64,000 nucleotides of DNA from the NCBI GenBank assembly GCA_021786385.1, contig JAJYNJ010000076.1, positions 1-64,000 on the forward strand. The letters are read 5' to 3'. The DNA is from Chloroflexota bacterium (GTDB lineage: Bacteria; Chloroflexota; Limnocylindria; Limnocylindrales; CSP1-4). The position numbers and the translations under genes are program-made. The notes below the pieces were generated by a model that did not search any database, had not been told where the DNA came from, and saw nothing but the letters and a program-made list of their open reading frames with translations. Positions 18,028 through 27,470 of the stretch are shown here, piece after piece. Numbering within the stretch: the first letter of the stretch is position 1; each line of letters starts with the position of its first letter.

Positions 18028-18206
18028 CCGTTCGCCTGCCTCCCTCGGTCGCGCATGACCGACCCGGGCCCACAGGCCCGTCGCACATCGCTGCGGATGC
18101 CTCGCGAGGCAAGCGGCAACGACGCTCGCTGGTCGGACTGTCGACAACGACACCGTACCCGGCGGCCACAGGCCTGTCAACGCGCTGTACGCGTCCCGGA
18201 GGTCCG

Positions 18207-18971
18207 TTACACCCGGTAGCCCAGGGAAGCGAGGTACTCGGCGGGAGTGAGGTACCCCAGGGCCCGGTGAGGCCGCACGGTATTGTGGGTGACCTCCCAG
18301 CCCGCCAAGCCGGCCCGCAGAGCCTCCAGGCTGGGCTTCGCGTCGGTCAGCTCCCAGAACTCCTCGGTGTGGGTGCGGTTGGCCCGCTCGACGGTGCCGT
18401 TCAGCTTGGGTGAGCGAGGAGGGAGGGTGAAGAGCCGGATCCCCCGCGCCCGACAGGCCTCCTCGAACTGAGCCATGCACTCCGATCCCCCGTCCACCTG
18501 GAGGGCCCGCACGGGGAAGGGCATCCGTTGCGCCAGGGCATCGAGCACGGTGACCGCGAGGCTCGCGGTGGCCCTCCGGTGGAGCTCGAGCACATCCCAG
18601 CGGCTGACGAGATCGCAGGCCGTGAACTGCTTGAGACAGGTGCCCGGGAGAGGACGGACGTCGAGGGTGTCAAGCTGCACCAGGTCGCCCGGCCGCCTTG
18701 GCCTTGCCCCAGCGGGGGTAGGTCTCCCGCGCCGCTGGACGGCCTCGGCCTCGCGCGCCGTCCACGTCCGGCGGCGCCGCCGCTGGGGCACCGAGCTGCG
18801 GTTCTCCAGACTCAGAAGCCGGTGCCGGTCGAAGCGGCGGAGCCAGCGGTAGACGGTGGGGCGGGAGAACCCGAAGTGGCGGGCCGTGCGGCTGACGTTG
18901 CCGCCGTGGGCGTGGTGCCACTCCAGCATCTTGAGGCGGGCCCGGGCGCGGGGCGAGAGATCAGTCTCCAT
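18207..18971 (-). pseudogene. IS481-like transposase, internally deleted remnant (still an open frame)
   Basis: N-terminal HTH (GNVSRTARHFGFSRPTVYRWLRRF) and DDE core (VDGGSECMAQFEEACRARGIRLFTLPPRSPKLNGTVERANRTHTEEF...YLTPAEYL) present, but the linker between them collapses; the out-of-frame RETYPRWGKAK abuts GDLVQLD. Confidence 0.75.
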
Positions 18972-19194
18972 ATCCCTGGCCGGACGCCGGTGCCGGCGTG
19001 AAAATGGGGACTGGGTTGCCCGCGACGCCGGCGCTTCCTTGGTCGTCGAGACCGTGAGTCAGTCTGGCGCCGGGGCCCGACCTGAAGGGTCGCGCACGGT
19101 TGCTTCGAGCCCGCCGATCAGAATTTCGGTTCCCTGACCGAGGCCTCCGGGCAGCCCTCTCGTTTGAGCCATCGAGACGGGAGGAGCTGGTCGC

Positions 19195-20537
19195 ATGATC
19201 CGCCACGGGGAAGAGAGCGACGCCGCGGCCCAGGAGGAAATCGTGGAGCGCGTCGCCGCGATCGACGTCGCCAAGGCCTCCGGCAAGGTGCGCACCCGGG
19301 TGCCCCACCCCTCGGGCGCGGGCCGGCGCCGCACCACGGTCTGGGACGTGGCGGCGACCACCCACGCGATCACCACCCTGGCCGACGAGCTGGCCCGCCA
19401 GGGCATCGAGCGGATCGTGGTGGAGGCCACCTCCGACTACTGGCGCCCCTCCGTGTACCTGCTTGCAGGGCGCGGGCTGACGACCTGGCTGGTCAACGCC
19501 CGCGACGTCAAGCAGGTCCCCGGCCGGCCCAAGACCGACACGCTCGATGCGGTCTGGCTGGCCAAGCTGAACGAGCGGGACATGCTCCGCCCCTCGTTCA
19601 TCCCGCCGCCTGAGATCCGCGTGCGGCACGACTACACCAGGCTGCGGGTCGACCTGGCGGAGGAGCGCTACCGCCACAAGCAGCGCATCGAGAAGCTGCT
19701 GGAGGACGCCCGCATCAAGCTCTCGGGCGCGGCCACCGATATCCTGGGGGTCTCGGGACGGGCCATGCTCGACGCGCTGGTCGCCGGCGAGCGCGATCCC
19801 GAGGTGCTCGCCGCACTGGCCAGGGGCCGGCTGCGGGTCACGCATGCCGCCCTCCTCGAGGCACTCACCGGCCGCTTCGACGAGCACCACCCGATCTCGT
19901 CCGGCTGCTGCTCGAGCAGGTCGATGCGCTCTCGGCCCAGATCGACGCCCTCACCGTGCGCATCGAACAGCTCCTTGCGGCCATCCCCGAGGCCCAGACC
20001 CCTGCCGAACCAGGCGACGGCGCGGGCGTCGCGGGTCCGGACGCCGCCCCGCTCGCCGCGCTCGCCCGGCTCGACGAGATCCCCGGCATCGGCGTCCGCG
20101 CCGCGCAGACGATCATCGCCGAGCTCGGCCTCGACATGGCCCGGTTCCCCACCCCGGGTCAGCTGGTCTCCTGGGCCAAGCTCTCGCCGCGCACCATCCA
20201 GTCGGGACCCAGGAGCCGCGGGGGCAAGACCGGCAAGGGCAACCCCTACCGGAAGGTCGTGCTCGGGGAGGCCGCCGCGGCGGCCAAGACCGACACCTTC
20301 CTGGGCGAACGCTACCACCGGCTGGTCAAGCGCCGCGGCAAGCTCCAGGCGCTCGTGGCCGTCGCGCGCTCCATCCTCGTCATCGTCTGGCATCTGCTCG
20401 CCGACCCGACCGCCCGCTTCCACGACCTCGGCGCCGACTTCTCCGCCCGCCGCATCGACCGGGCGCGCCGCATTCGCCAGCTCGTCTACCAGCTACAGGT
20501 CCTCGGCCAACGGGTCACCCTTACCCCTGCCGCCTGA
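19195..20537 (+). mobile_element. IS110-family transposase (element C), split by one frameshift
   Basis: 19195 to about 19895 encodes the DEDD half (AAIDVAKASGKVRTRV...PGRPKTDTLDAVWLAKL); the rest (DLVRLLLEQVDALSAQIDALTVRIEQLL...LDEIPGIGVRAAQTIIAELGLDMARF...) is in another frame. Confidence 0.85.
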
Positions 20538-20652
20538 TCAATCGCACGTCGAACCGCTCGGGCACAGGTCTTTTCCGATCAGGGGTGCATCGTCGGGCAT
20601 TTCGACTGGGACGCTGTGCCTGCAGATCACGTTGGGGTTCTTCCCTCTGCCC

Positions 20653-21624
20653 CTACGGGTTGCAGTAGGGGCATTCACCCGGGTCGGCGCGAACCTCGGG
20701 GGAGACGACAGACCGGGTCGCTCGGTGCGCGCAGGCAGGACAGCCGTCGATCTCGGCTCGCGGTCGGGCTACCTCCGTGCCGCACCAGGCGCAGGGCACG
20801 CCGAGAAGGATGTCCACCCTTCCCCAGCCGGGTGCGCCGCAGGCAGGACAGCGTGAGGCGATCCGGCGGGCGAGACGTTCAGCGGCGCCGGCGATGACAG
20901 CCCGGCGCGAGGGGCAGGTGTGAGCCCGGAGATCGGTCTCGACTCGGGCAAGGCCGTCGGCGGCGACGGAGGCGCACTCGGCGACAGCGGCCGTCAACTT
21001 CTCGATGCAGGAAATGCCCTTGTAGATCGGATGCACCGGCCCACTATTCGGCCGGACGATCAGCTGGTGGTCGGGAAAGCGTGCCGCGGCGAGGAACGGT
21101 TCGAGGTCGACTTCGGCCCCCACGCTCGTTGCGGCGGCAACGATATCCCAGCTCGAGTGACTCTCCCATACGACGATCCCATTGTCGTCGTCGACGAGGA
21201 CGATGATCTCGTTGTCGACGAGGATGAATGGCACAGCGGGATCAGGGTGGATGCTTCCTTCGGAGGCCAGGCCGAGACAGCGGCCTGCGGCGCTCATCCC
21301 GAGTCGTGCCTTGGCGATGGCAGTGTCGAGCGGAGGCCCCGACCGGGGGATGTCGCCGGTGAAGGTGCCGAGGGAATCGGTGTCGACGGCCACGGCTTCG
21401 ACCCGCAGCCCGACTGCCCCTTCCAGCGGCGGCGCGATGATGGGGAGCTTGCCGTGCTTGGTGGCGAGCACGGCCGTGCGCCCGGTGTAGGGGTGGTCTG
21501 CCTGCTCCCACCTACGGCAAGGACCAGGTGTCGCAGCCCCGCACCTGGTCTCCACGCTCGACCCCGAGGGGCGGACGTTCGCCACGAAGGGCGGTCCCTG
21601 TCGCGGATCTCGGATCATGGTCAT
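20653..21624 (-). CDS. DUF6671-like protein with C-terminal zinc ribbons
   Basis: GRTAVLATKHGKLPIIAPPLEGAVGLRVEAVAVDTDSLGTFTGDIPR...RCPACGAPGWG...GVPCAWCGTEV...GCPACAHR...CPYCNP; ATGA-coupled to the upstream icd stop. Confidence 0.65.
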   Translation of the reverse strand: MTMIRDPRQGPPFVANVRPSGSSVETRCGAATPGPCRRWEQADHPYTGRTAVLATKHGKLPIIAPPLEGAVGLRVEAVAVDTDSLGTFTGDIPRSGPPLDTAIAKARLGMSAAGRCLGLASEGSIHPDPAVPFILVDNEIIVLVDDDNGIVVWESHSSWDIVAAATSVGAEVDLEPFLAAARFPDHQLIVRPNSGPVHPIYKGISCIEKLTAAVAECASVAADGLARVETDLRAHTCPSRRAVIAGAAERLARRIASRCPACGAPGWGRVDILLGVPCAWCGTEVARPRAEIDGCPACAHRATRSVVSPEVRADPGECPYCNP

Positions 21625-23075
21625 TGCCCTTGACCAAGGGAGAAGCCAGGCTGGCCATCGAAGGTGAACAGCCCTTCGGTCTTGATGAACGGGAGCCCGA
21701 CGGCGGCCAGGCGGTCCAGCAAGGCGATGACCTCCTGGTACGCCACGGGGCGGTCAGGTTGGCGGCCCTGGAAGCGGCATCGCCAGTGATCCACACAGAA
21801 TGTCTCGGGCAGCCCGCCCGGGTACACCTTCTGGCCTCTGTTGGTGATCATGACCAGCTCGAGCGGCCCGGCGCTGTCTTCGAGAGCTTTGGCAAGTGCT
21901 TCGACTGGCTGACGCGAGTCGACGAACACGTCGATCCCCACCAGTTCCTTTCGCACAGGTGGACGCTCCGAGACAGCGACGGCGATCCTCTCCGAGTCGG
22001 ACGGGTAGCTGGCGGCCTTGAGCTTCTTCGGCATCTCTCCCAGGCGGGCAATGACCGCGTCCGCGAACTCGGCGGTCCCAACCAACTCTTTGGAGACCGC
22101 CGGGTCGTAGATGTCGTAGGTATGTACCCCGTCCTCGATGGTGCGCAGCCACGCGTTGTGCACCCGCCCAGCGGCCTCGCCCTGGCCGATATGGACGAGC
22201 ATCTGGACAGCCGCGAGCAGCAGGCCCGAGGGGTTGGCGACGTTCTGACCGGCCCGCCGCGGCGCGGAGCCGTGGATCGCCTCGAACATCGCGACCTCGC
22301 TGCCGATGTTCGCGCTCCCTGCTAGCCCGACCGAGCCTGCGATCTGCGCCGCCACGTCGGAGAGGATGTCTCCGTAGAGGTTCGGCAGGACGATGACGTC
22401 GAAGGCCTCGGGGGTGTCGGCGAGCTTGGCCGCGCCGATGTCGACGATCCAATGCTCCGATTCCAGATCCGGGTACTCGGACGCCACCTCGTCGAAGACC
22501 CGATGGAATAGCCCGTCGGTCATCTTCATGATGTTGTCCTTGGTGAAGCAGGTCACCTTGGATCGTCCGAAGCGGCGCGCGTACTCGAAGGCATACCGGA
22601 CCACTCGCTCGGTTCCGGGCCGGGTGATGAGCTTGAGGCACTGGGTCACGTCTTCGGTCTGGCGATGCTCGATCCCGCCGTAGAGGTCTTCCTCGTTCTC
22701 GCGGATGATCACGACATCCATGCCGGGATGCTTGGTCGCCACGAACGGGGAGTACGACGGGCACGGCCTCACGTTGGCGAACAGGCCGAACGCCTTGCGG
22801 ACGGTGACGTTCAGGCTCTTGAAGCCGCCCCCCTGCGGAGTGGTTATAGGTGCTTTCAGGAAGACCTTGGTCCTCCGCAAGGACTCCCAGGCCTCCGGCT
22901 CGATGCCGGCGGTGTTCCCCTGCGCGTAGACCGTCTCGCCGATCTGGATCGTCTCCACATCAAGGGCAGCACCGCCGGCTGTGACGACGCGAAGTGCAGC
23001 CTCCATGATCTCCGGGCCGATGCCGTCGCCGTACGCGACGGTGATCGGAACCGGCCCAGTGGGGTCAGTGCTCAT
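21621..23075 (-). CDS. icd: Isocitrate dehydrogenase, long form with C-terminal extension domain
   Basis: ITVAYGDGIGPEIMEAALRV, VIIRENEEDLYGGIEHRQT, VIVLPNLYGDILSDVAAQIAGSVGLAGSANIG, plus an about 140-aa C-terminal extension. Confidence 0.88.
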   Translation of the reverse strand: MSTDPTGPVPITVAYGDGIGPEIMEAALRVVTAGGAALDVETIQIGETVYAQGNTAGIEPEAWESLRRTKVFLKAPITTPQGGGFKSLNVTVRKAFGLFANVRPCPSYSPFVATKHPGMDVVIIRENEEDLYGGIEHRQTEDVTQCLKLITRPGTERVVRYAFEYARRFGRSKVTCFTKDNIMKMTDGLFHRVFDEVASEYPDLESEHWIVDIGAAKLADTPEAFDVIVLPNLYGDILSDVAAQIAGSVGLAGSANIGSEVAMFEAIHGSAPRRAGQNVANPSGLLLAAVQMLVHIGQGEAAGRVHNAWLRTIEDGVHTYDIYDPAVSKELVGTAEFADAVIARLGEMPKKLKAASYPSDSERIAVAVSERPPVRKELVGIDVFVDSRQPVEALAKALEDSAGPLELVMITNRGQKVYPGGLPETFCVDHWRCRFQGRQPDRPVAYQEVIALLDRLAAVGLPFIKTEGLFTFDGQPGFSLGQGQ

Positions 23076-23126
23076 CTCCTGGCTCCTTATCTTTCTCGCC
23101 TTCCGCCGAGAGAGCGGCTGACGTCG

Positions 23127-23513
23127 TCACAACGCAGGCAGCGGGGCAACGCTCGGGATACCGTCGAACTCCTCCAACTTGGGCAGCCGCGACCACCGCA
23201 TCCCACCGGGCAGCCGGGCCAGGAGCTCCCAGATCGCTTCGTCGGTCACGTGACCGTCGTCGCGGCGGGTTGCGAAGCGCAGCCGCAGCCCGCCGTGCTC
23301 GTTGTCTCGCGACGCCCCTTCGTCGAGCCGCCCCGCCGGGGCGGCGGCGAGGCGGGGGTGCGTGGCGATTGCAGCAGAGCGAGCCGTCGGCACTCTCTGC
23401 TCCCCACCGCAGGAGCAGTCGACCCACCGGTCGACCCCTACCACCCGCTGACGCTGCCATCCTGGCCGTGCCGCCGCGCTGCGTTGGGTGCTCGAGTTCG
23501 CAGCACTCGCCAT
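23127..23513 (-). CDS. Short protein resembling the C-terminal extension domain of isocitrate dehydrogenase
   Basis: VVGVDRWVDC...LRLRFATRRDDGHVTDEAIWELLARLPGGMRWSRLPKLEEFDGIPS aligns by eye with icd residues LVGIDVFVDS...WRCRFQGRQPDRPVAYQEVIALLDRLAAVGLPFIKTEGLFTFDGQPG. Confidence 0.45.
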   Translation of the reverse strand: MASAANSSTQRSAAARPGWQRQRVVGVDRWVDCSCGGEQRVPTARSAAIATHPRLAAAPAGRLDEGASRDNEHGGLRLRFATRRDDGHVTDEAIWELLARLPGGMRWSRLPKLEEFDGIPSVAPLPAL

Positions 23514-23559
23514 CGTACGCTCCAGGATATACGAACTATGGCTCAGTATACGTAGATCG

Positions 23560-23832
23560 TCAGTAGTGCGGCGGGACCCGAGCCCGGCAAGGACCCGGCA
23601 GGCTTCCCAGGAAGTCCCCCCGCAGGTCGGCACGTGCCCAGCGCAGACCGTGCCCGCGCAGCGTCCGCTCCAGTTCGTCGGCCGGGAGCTCGAGGGTGGC
23701 CCGGGGGTCGAGCTTCAGCACGATCCCCCGCTCCGCCCGCCCCAGGTCGCGCAGGCCGTCGAGGAGCGCCTGAAGCACGGCGGGACCGTCGAGGGTCCCG
23801 GCTTCCCACCCGGCCACCTCCCGTGCGGGCAA
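23560..23832 (-). pseudogene. FemX/FemAB-like N-terminal domain fragment
   Basis: LDGPAVLQALLDGLRDLGRAERGIVLKLDPRATLELPADELERTLRGHGLRWARADLRG resembles the FemX N-terminal half-domain. Confidence 0.4.
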
Positions 23833-23841
23833 GTCGGGCCG

Positions 23842-25446
23842 TCACGACGCCGTGCTGCTGTTGGGCGGGGGCTGCGCGACGCCGCGGGCCGCCTCGAGTT
23901 CTGCCAGGATCGCGGCCGCGACCGAGCGCTCGTCCCAGGGATGCGGCCCGTCCGCCATCTCGATGGTCGACTCGTGGCCCTTCCCGGCCAGGAGCACCAC
24001 GTCGCCGGCCGCCGCCCGCTCCAGCGCGGCCCGGATCGCCTCCGCTCGGTCGGGGATCAGCACTAGGTCCCGCCCGCGCACCATGCCCGCCTCCGCGGCT
24101 CCGGCAGCGATCTCCTCCAGGATCCGGCCACGGTCCTCGCCGCGGGGATCCTCGTCGGTCACCACCACCAGGCCGCACCGTTCGCCAGCCACCCGTCCCA
24201 TCAGCGGGCGCTTGATCCGGTCGCGCTCCCCGGCCGAGCCGAAGACCGCCACCAGCTTTCCCCCGGCCGCGGCCGCTCGCGGGGCCAGCTCGTCCAGCAC
24301 GAGCCCGAGGGCGTTGGGCGTGTGGGCGTAGTCGACGATCACGGTGAACGGGAGACGCGTGGGCACATGCTCCATCCTGCCCGCCACCCGCTCCACCGAC
24401 GCCAAGCCCGCGCGGACCGCGGCCGGCTCAAGGCCCAGCGCCTCACCGACGCCGATCGCCGCCAGCGCGTTGTGGGCGTTGAACGCACCGGTCAGCCGGA
24501 GCGCGACCGCACCGCTCCAGCGAGGCGTGGCGACCTGGAGCCGGAGGCCGCGCTCGTCCTCCCGGACCTCGAGAAGCCGGACGTCCGCCGCGGGCGCGCG
24601 CCCGTAGGTGACCAGGTGCGTCCCGGCGGCACGCGTCGCGTCGGCGAACTCCGACGCCCACCGGTCGTCCAGATTGATCACTCCGGTCTTGCCCCAGCCC
24701 TTCTCCGGGTTGCGCTCCCCGACCGCCAGCGCGTGGAAGAGACGCCGTTTGGCGGCCCGATACGCCTCGTGGGTCCCGTGGAACTCCAGGTGCTCGTGGG
24801 TCAGGTTGGTGAGGACGGCCACGTCGTAGGCGACCTCACCGACGCGGTCCTGGGCGAGCCCGTGCGAGGTCGACTCGACGACGGCGAACCGGTCGCCGCC
24901 GGCGAGCATGGCGGCGAGCGCCGCCTGCAGCTCCGGCGCCTCGGGCGTGGTGGCACGGCTCGGCCCGCCCCATGGCCGCCCGCCCGCCAGGGTTGTCACC
25001 GTCCCGGTGAGGCCGCAGGGGAACCCCGCCGCCTCGAGCGCGGCGCGCACCAGGAAGGCGGTCGTGGTCTTCCCGTCGGTGCCGGTGATCCCGACGATCC
25101 CCAGCCGATGGCTGGGGAAGCCGGCCAGCCAGGCGGCCGCGGTGGCGAGCGCGGGCCGCGCCGCCCGCACCACGACCTGCGGCGCGCCGATCCCCTCCGC
25201 CGCGCGTTCGACCACCACGGCGGCCGCACCGGCGGCCAGCGCCTGTGGGACGAAGGCATGACCGTCGGCGTGGGCCCCGGATATGGCCACGAAGAGGCTC
25301 CCGGTGCCCACCCGCCGCGAGTCGTAGTCCACCTGCCGGACGACGACGTCCGCCGGGTCCACCGCCCCGGGCACCACCGCCGCGAGGTTGTCCCGCCGTG
25401 CCAGCAGGTCGACGAGCTCCGCCAGGGGGCGCGCTCGAGATTCCAC
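23842..25446 (-). CDS. murE: UDP-N-acetylmuramyl-tripeptide synthetase (MurE)
   Basis: VGITGTDGKTTTAFLVRAALEAAG; TTPEAPELQAALAAML; NLTHEHLEFHGTHEAYRAAKRRLF; VIVDYAHTPNALGLVLDEL; VVTDEDPRGEDRGRILEEI. GTG start at 25446. Confidence 0.92.
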   Translation of the reverse strand: MESRARPLAELVDLLARRDNLAAVVPGAVDPADVVVRQVDYDSRRVGTGSLFVAISGAHADGHAFVPQALAAGAAAVVVERAAEGIGAPQVVVRAARPALATAAAWLAGFPSHRLGIVGITGTDGKTTTAFLVRAALEAAGFPCGLTGTVTTLAGGRPWGGPSRATTPEAPELQAALAAMLAGGDRFAVVESTSHGLAQDRVGEVAYDVAVLTNLTHEHLEFHGTHEAYRAAKRRLFHALAVGERNPEKGWGKTGVINLDDRWASEFADATRAAGTHLVTYGRAPAADVRLLEVREDERGLRLQVATPRWSGAVALRLTGAFNAHNALAAIGVGEALGLEPAAVRAGLASVERVAGRMEHVPTRLPFTVIVDYAHTPNALGLVLDELAPRAAAAGGKLVAVFGSAGERDRIKRPLMGRVAGERCGLVVVTDEDPRGEDRGRILEEIAAGAAEAGMVRGRDLVLIPDRAEAIRAALERAAAGDVVLLAGKGHESTIEMADGPHPWDERSVAAAILAELEAARGVAQPPPNSSTAS

Positions 25447-25591
25447 GCCCGAATTGTATCCGTCCGCCGGTGGGGCTCCTCCCGCGCCCGGCGACCGGGA
25501 GCCGTGCCGACGACTGCGGCGGTCCGCCCCGCGCGTCACGGCTCGTCCTCCGGCCCGACCCCCTTTCGCTCGCGCGAGAGGCGCCGCCGGG

Positions 25592-26220
25592 TCACCAGCA
25601 CGCGGGCCGCCTGCGCCGTCTCCACGCCGCTTGGCACGAGAGAGGTCGAACGTTGAGGCGCAGCCCTCCCACGTAGTTGACCGCACGACCGCCGAAGCCA
25701 GCCTTGAGCTGCCCGATGCCGGCATGCGACAGGCCCCACAGGTCGTAGATCGCGTAGAACTCGTCCACCCGTTCGGCCCTGCATCCACCACCGCGATCCC
25801 GGCGCGACGCGCCTTCTGAACGTACTGCCGCCATTTGCCGCGCAGTTCGCCCCGCAGCCGCTCCTCGCCGAGGGTGAGGTCGATCCAGCGCGACCTGGCC
25901 GGCTGGGGCGACGGGCAGGCGCGCCAGCCCGCCCGAACGAACCATTCGAGCTCCGGTCCTCCCGCCTCGATCTCCGGGTCAATCACCACGTGGCTGATCC
26001 GCTCCCGGCGTGCCGCGGATCGCAGCGCCTGCGTCCATTGCAGCACGAGCTCCCCGTCCAGCGCAGGCCCGACCGGGCCGCTGGGTGCGTAGCCCACCGA
26101 CCACGGCAGCGGGCCGCTGTGGTGGACGAGCAGCTGGCAACCCAGGCACCGGTCGCCTCCACCGACCCGGACGCAGCGTGATGGATGCCCCGCCAGCGAT
26201 GTGGAGACGGCGGTGTGCAC
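25592..26220 (-). pseudogene. FemX/FemAB-family peptidyltransferase, frameshifted and internally deleted
   Basis: VGYAPSGPVGPALDGELVLQWTQALRSAARRERISHVVIDPEIEAGGPELEWFVRAGWRACPSPQPARSRWIDLTLGEERLRGELRGKWRQYVQKARRAGIAVVDAG then, in another frame, DEFYAIYDLWGLSHAGIGQLKAGFGGRAVNYVGGLRLNVRPL. Confidence 0.7.
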
Positions 26221-26288
26221 GAGCGTCTGAACCTAAGCGGCCTTCGGGCGGCTGCTCTGCCGACTGGCGCCATCGTCGGGTGCTAGCT

Positions 26289-26672
26289 TGGTGGGGCTGG
26301 ATTTTGACAGCGCCCGAGCGTGGCCGATGTCCAATTGGATGGGTCCGTCAAAGGCGCTGCGCGCTCTCAACGCGTACCTGGCCCGTGATCTCGACGCGGC
26401 GGGGTGCGGGCGAACCTGGTCGCCGCCGGGCCGCTTCGAACTCGGGCGGCCTCGGGCATCCCCGGCTTCGAGGTGCTCGTGCATCGCTGGAACCGCGAGG
26501 CGCCGCCGGCCTAGGACCCGACGGACGCGTCCGCAGTGGCCGACGCCATCTGCTTCCTGCTGTCGGATCTTGTCCGGGCGATCACCGGTGAGGCGGTCCA
26601 CGTGGACGGCGGCGTTCACGCGATGGCCACCTGCCTGCGGGACTCCTCGGTCGAGGCGCTGGGGAAGACCTG
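26289..26672 (+). pseudogene. fabI: Enoyl-[ACP] reductase (FabI-like) remnant, truncated with frameshift and in-frame stop
   Basis: VGLDFDSARAWPMSNWMGPSKALRALNAYLARDL, then after a shift VRANLVAAGPLRTRAASGIPGFEVLVHRWNREAPPA*DPTDASAVADAICFLLSDLVRAITGEAVHVDGGVHAMATC. Confidence 0.75.
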
Positions 26673-26683
26673 AAGGGTCCAGT

Positions 26684-27037
26684 TCAGGAAGCGGCCGCTC
26701 TGCGACGCCGCGGAGCCTCGAGCCCAGCGACGAGCTGGAGGAGCTCGCCGATGCTGTGGGGCTGCTCGACGGGGTGGCGCAGCGGACGATCGGGATTGAT
26801 CTCGTAGTGGTTGCGGCGGCCGACCCGGGTTCGCGTCACGTAGCCCTCGCGCACGAGGTCGGCGATGATCGACTGGGCGGCACGCTCGGTGATCCCGACC
26901 CGGGCGGCGATGTCTCGGCCGCGGACGCCAGGGTCACCGACGATGCAGACGAGCACGTGACCGTGGTTGCTGAGGAACGTCCAGGTGGGCTTGGTCGTGC
27001 CCCCCGGCTCTTCCTTTGGGCGCGGCATGCGCTCCAT
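26684..27037 (-). CDS. Winged-helix (MarR-like) transcriptional regulator
   Basis: TWTFLSNHGHVLVCIVGDPGVRGRDIAARVGITERAAQSIIADLVREGYVTRTRVGRRNHYEINPDRPLRHP. Confidence 0.75.
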   Translation of the reverse strand: MERMPRPKEEPGGTTKPTWTFLSNHGHVLVCIVGDPGVRGRDIAARVGITERAAQSIIADLVREGYVTRTRVGRRNHYEINPDRPLRHPVEQPHSIGELLQLVAGLEAPRRRRAAAS

Positions 27038-27160
27038 GGTAGCTTGCTTCGTGACTGCGGGTCGTTCTCCCAGGCGAGCAAGTCCACGCATGGGACGAGC
27101 TTGTTGGCGAGGGGGCCAGGTCAAGTCTCAGCTCGTGGTGTGCCTCGTGAATAGCGCGGC

Positions 27161-27466
27161 TCAGGCGCTGGCTGGTGAGAGGGCCACCTGGTAGCCAAGG
27201 GCCTCGATCCGATGGACGAGTCGCCGCGTGACGCGTGCGCGGTCGCGCTGGTCGTCGTAGGTGGGGCCGAGGTCGCGGAAGCGGGTGGCCGGATCGGCGA
27301 GCAGGTGGTAGGCGACGACGAGGATGGTGTGGCCGACGGCGACCGCGGCGCGTTTGGCGCCCCGTCGCGCGGCGAGGCGGTGGAACTGCGCCCCCAGATA
27401 GGTCTGCGTCCGCCCTGCGGCATGGGCGGCCTCCACGAGGGCACCTCGGAGCCAGGGCTGCCCTTC
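27161..27466 (-). pseudogene. IS110-family transposase, 3' fragment
   Basis: PWLRGALVEAAHAAGRTQTYLGAQFHRLAARRGAKRAAVAVGHTILVVAYHLLADPATRFRDLG...VHRIEALGYQVALSPASA; cut at the IS701-like element boundary. Confidence 0.75.
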
Positions 27467-27470
27467 CTAG

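Noticed and set aside
15613-18219. 868-aa forward ORF
   Set aside because: Antisense to murT, gatD and the methyltransferase; high-GC shadow.
23842-26220. Single 792-aa FemX-MurE fusion protein
   Set aside because: The FemX part is frameshifted into nonsense before a normal murE start (GTG at 25446); better explained as pseudogene read-through.
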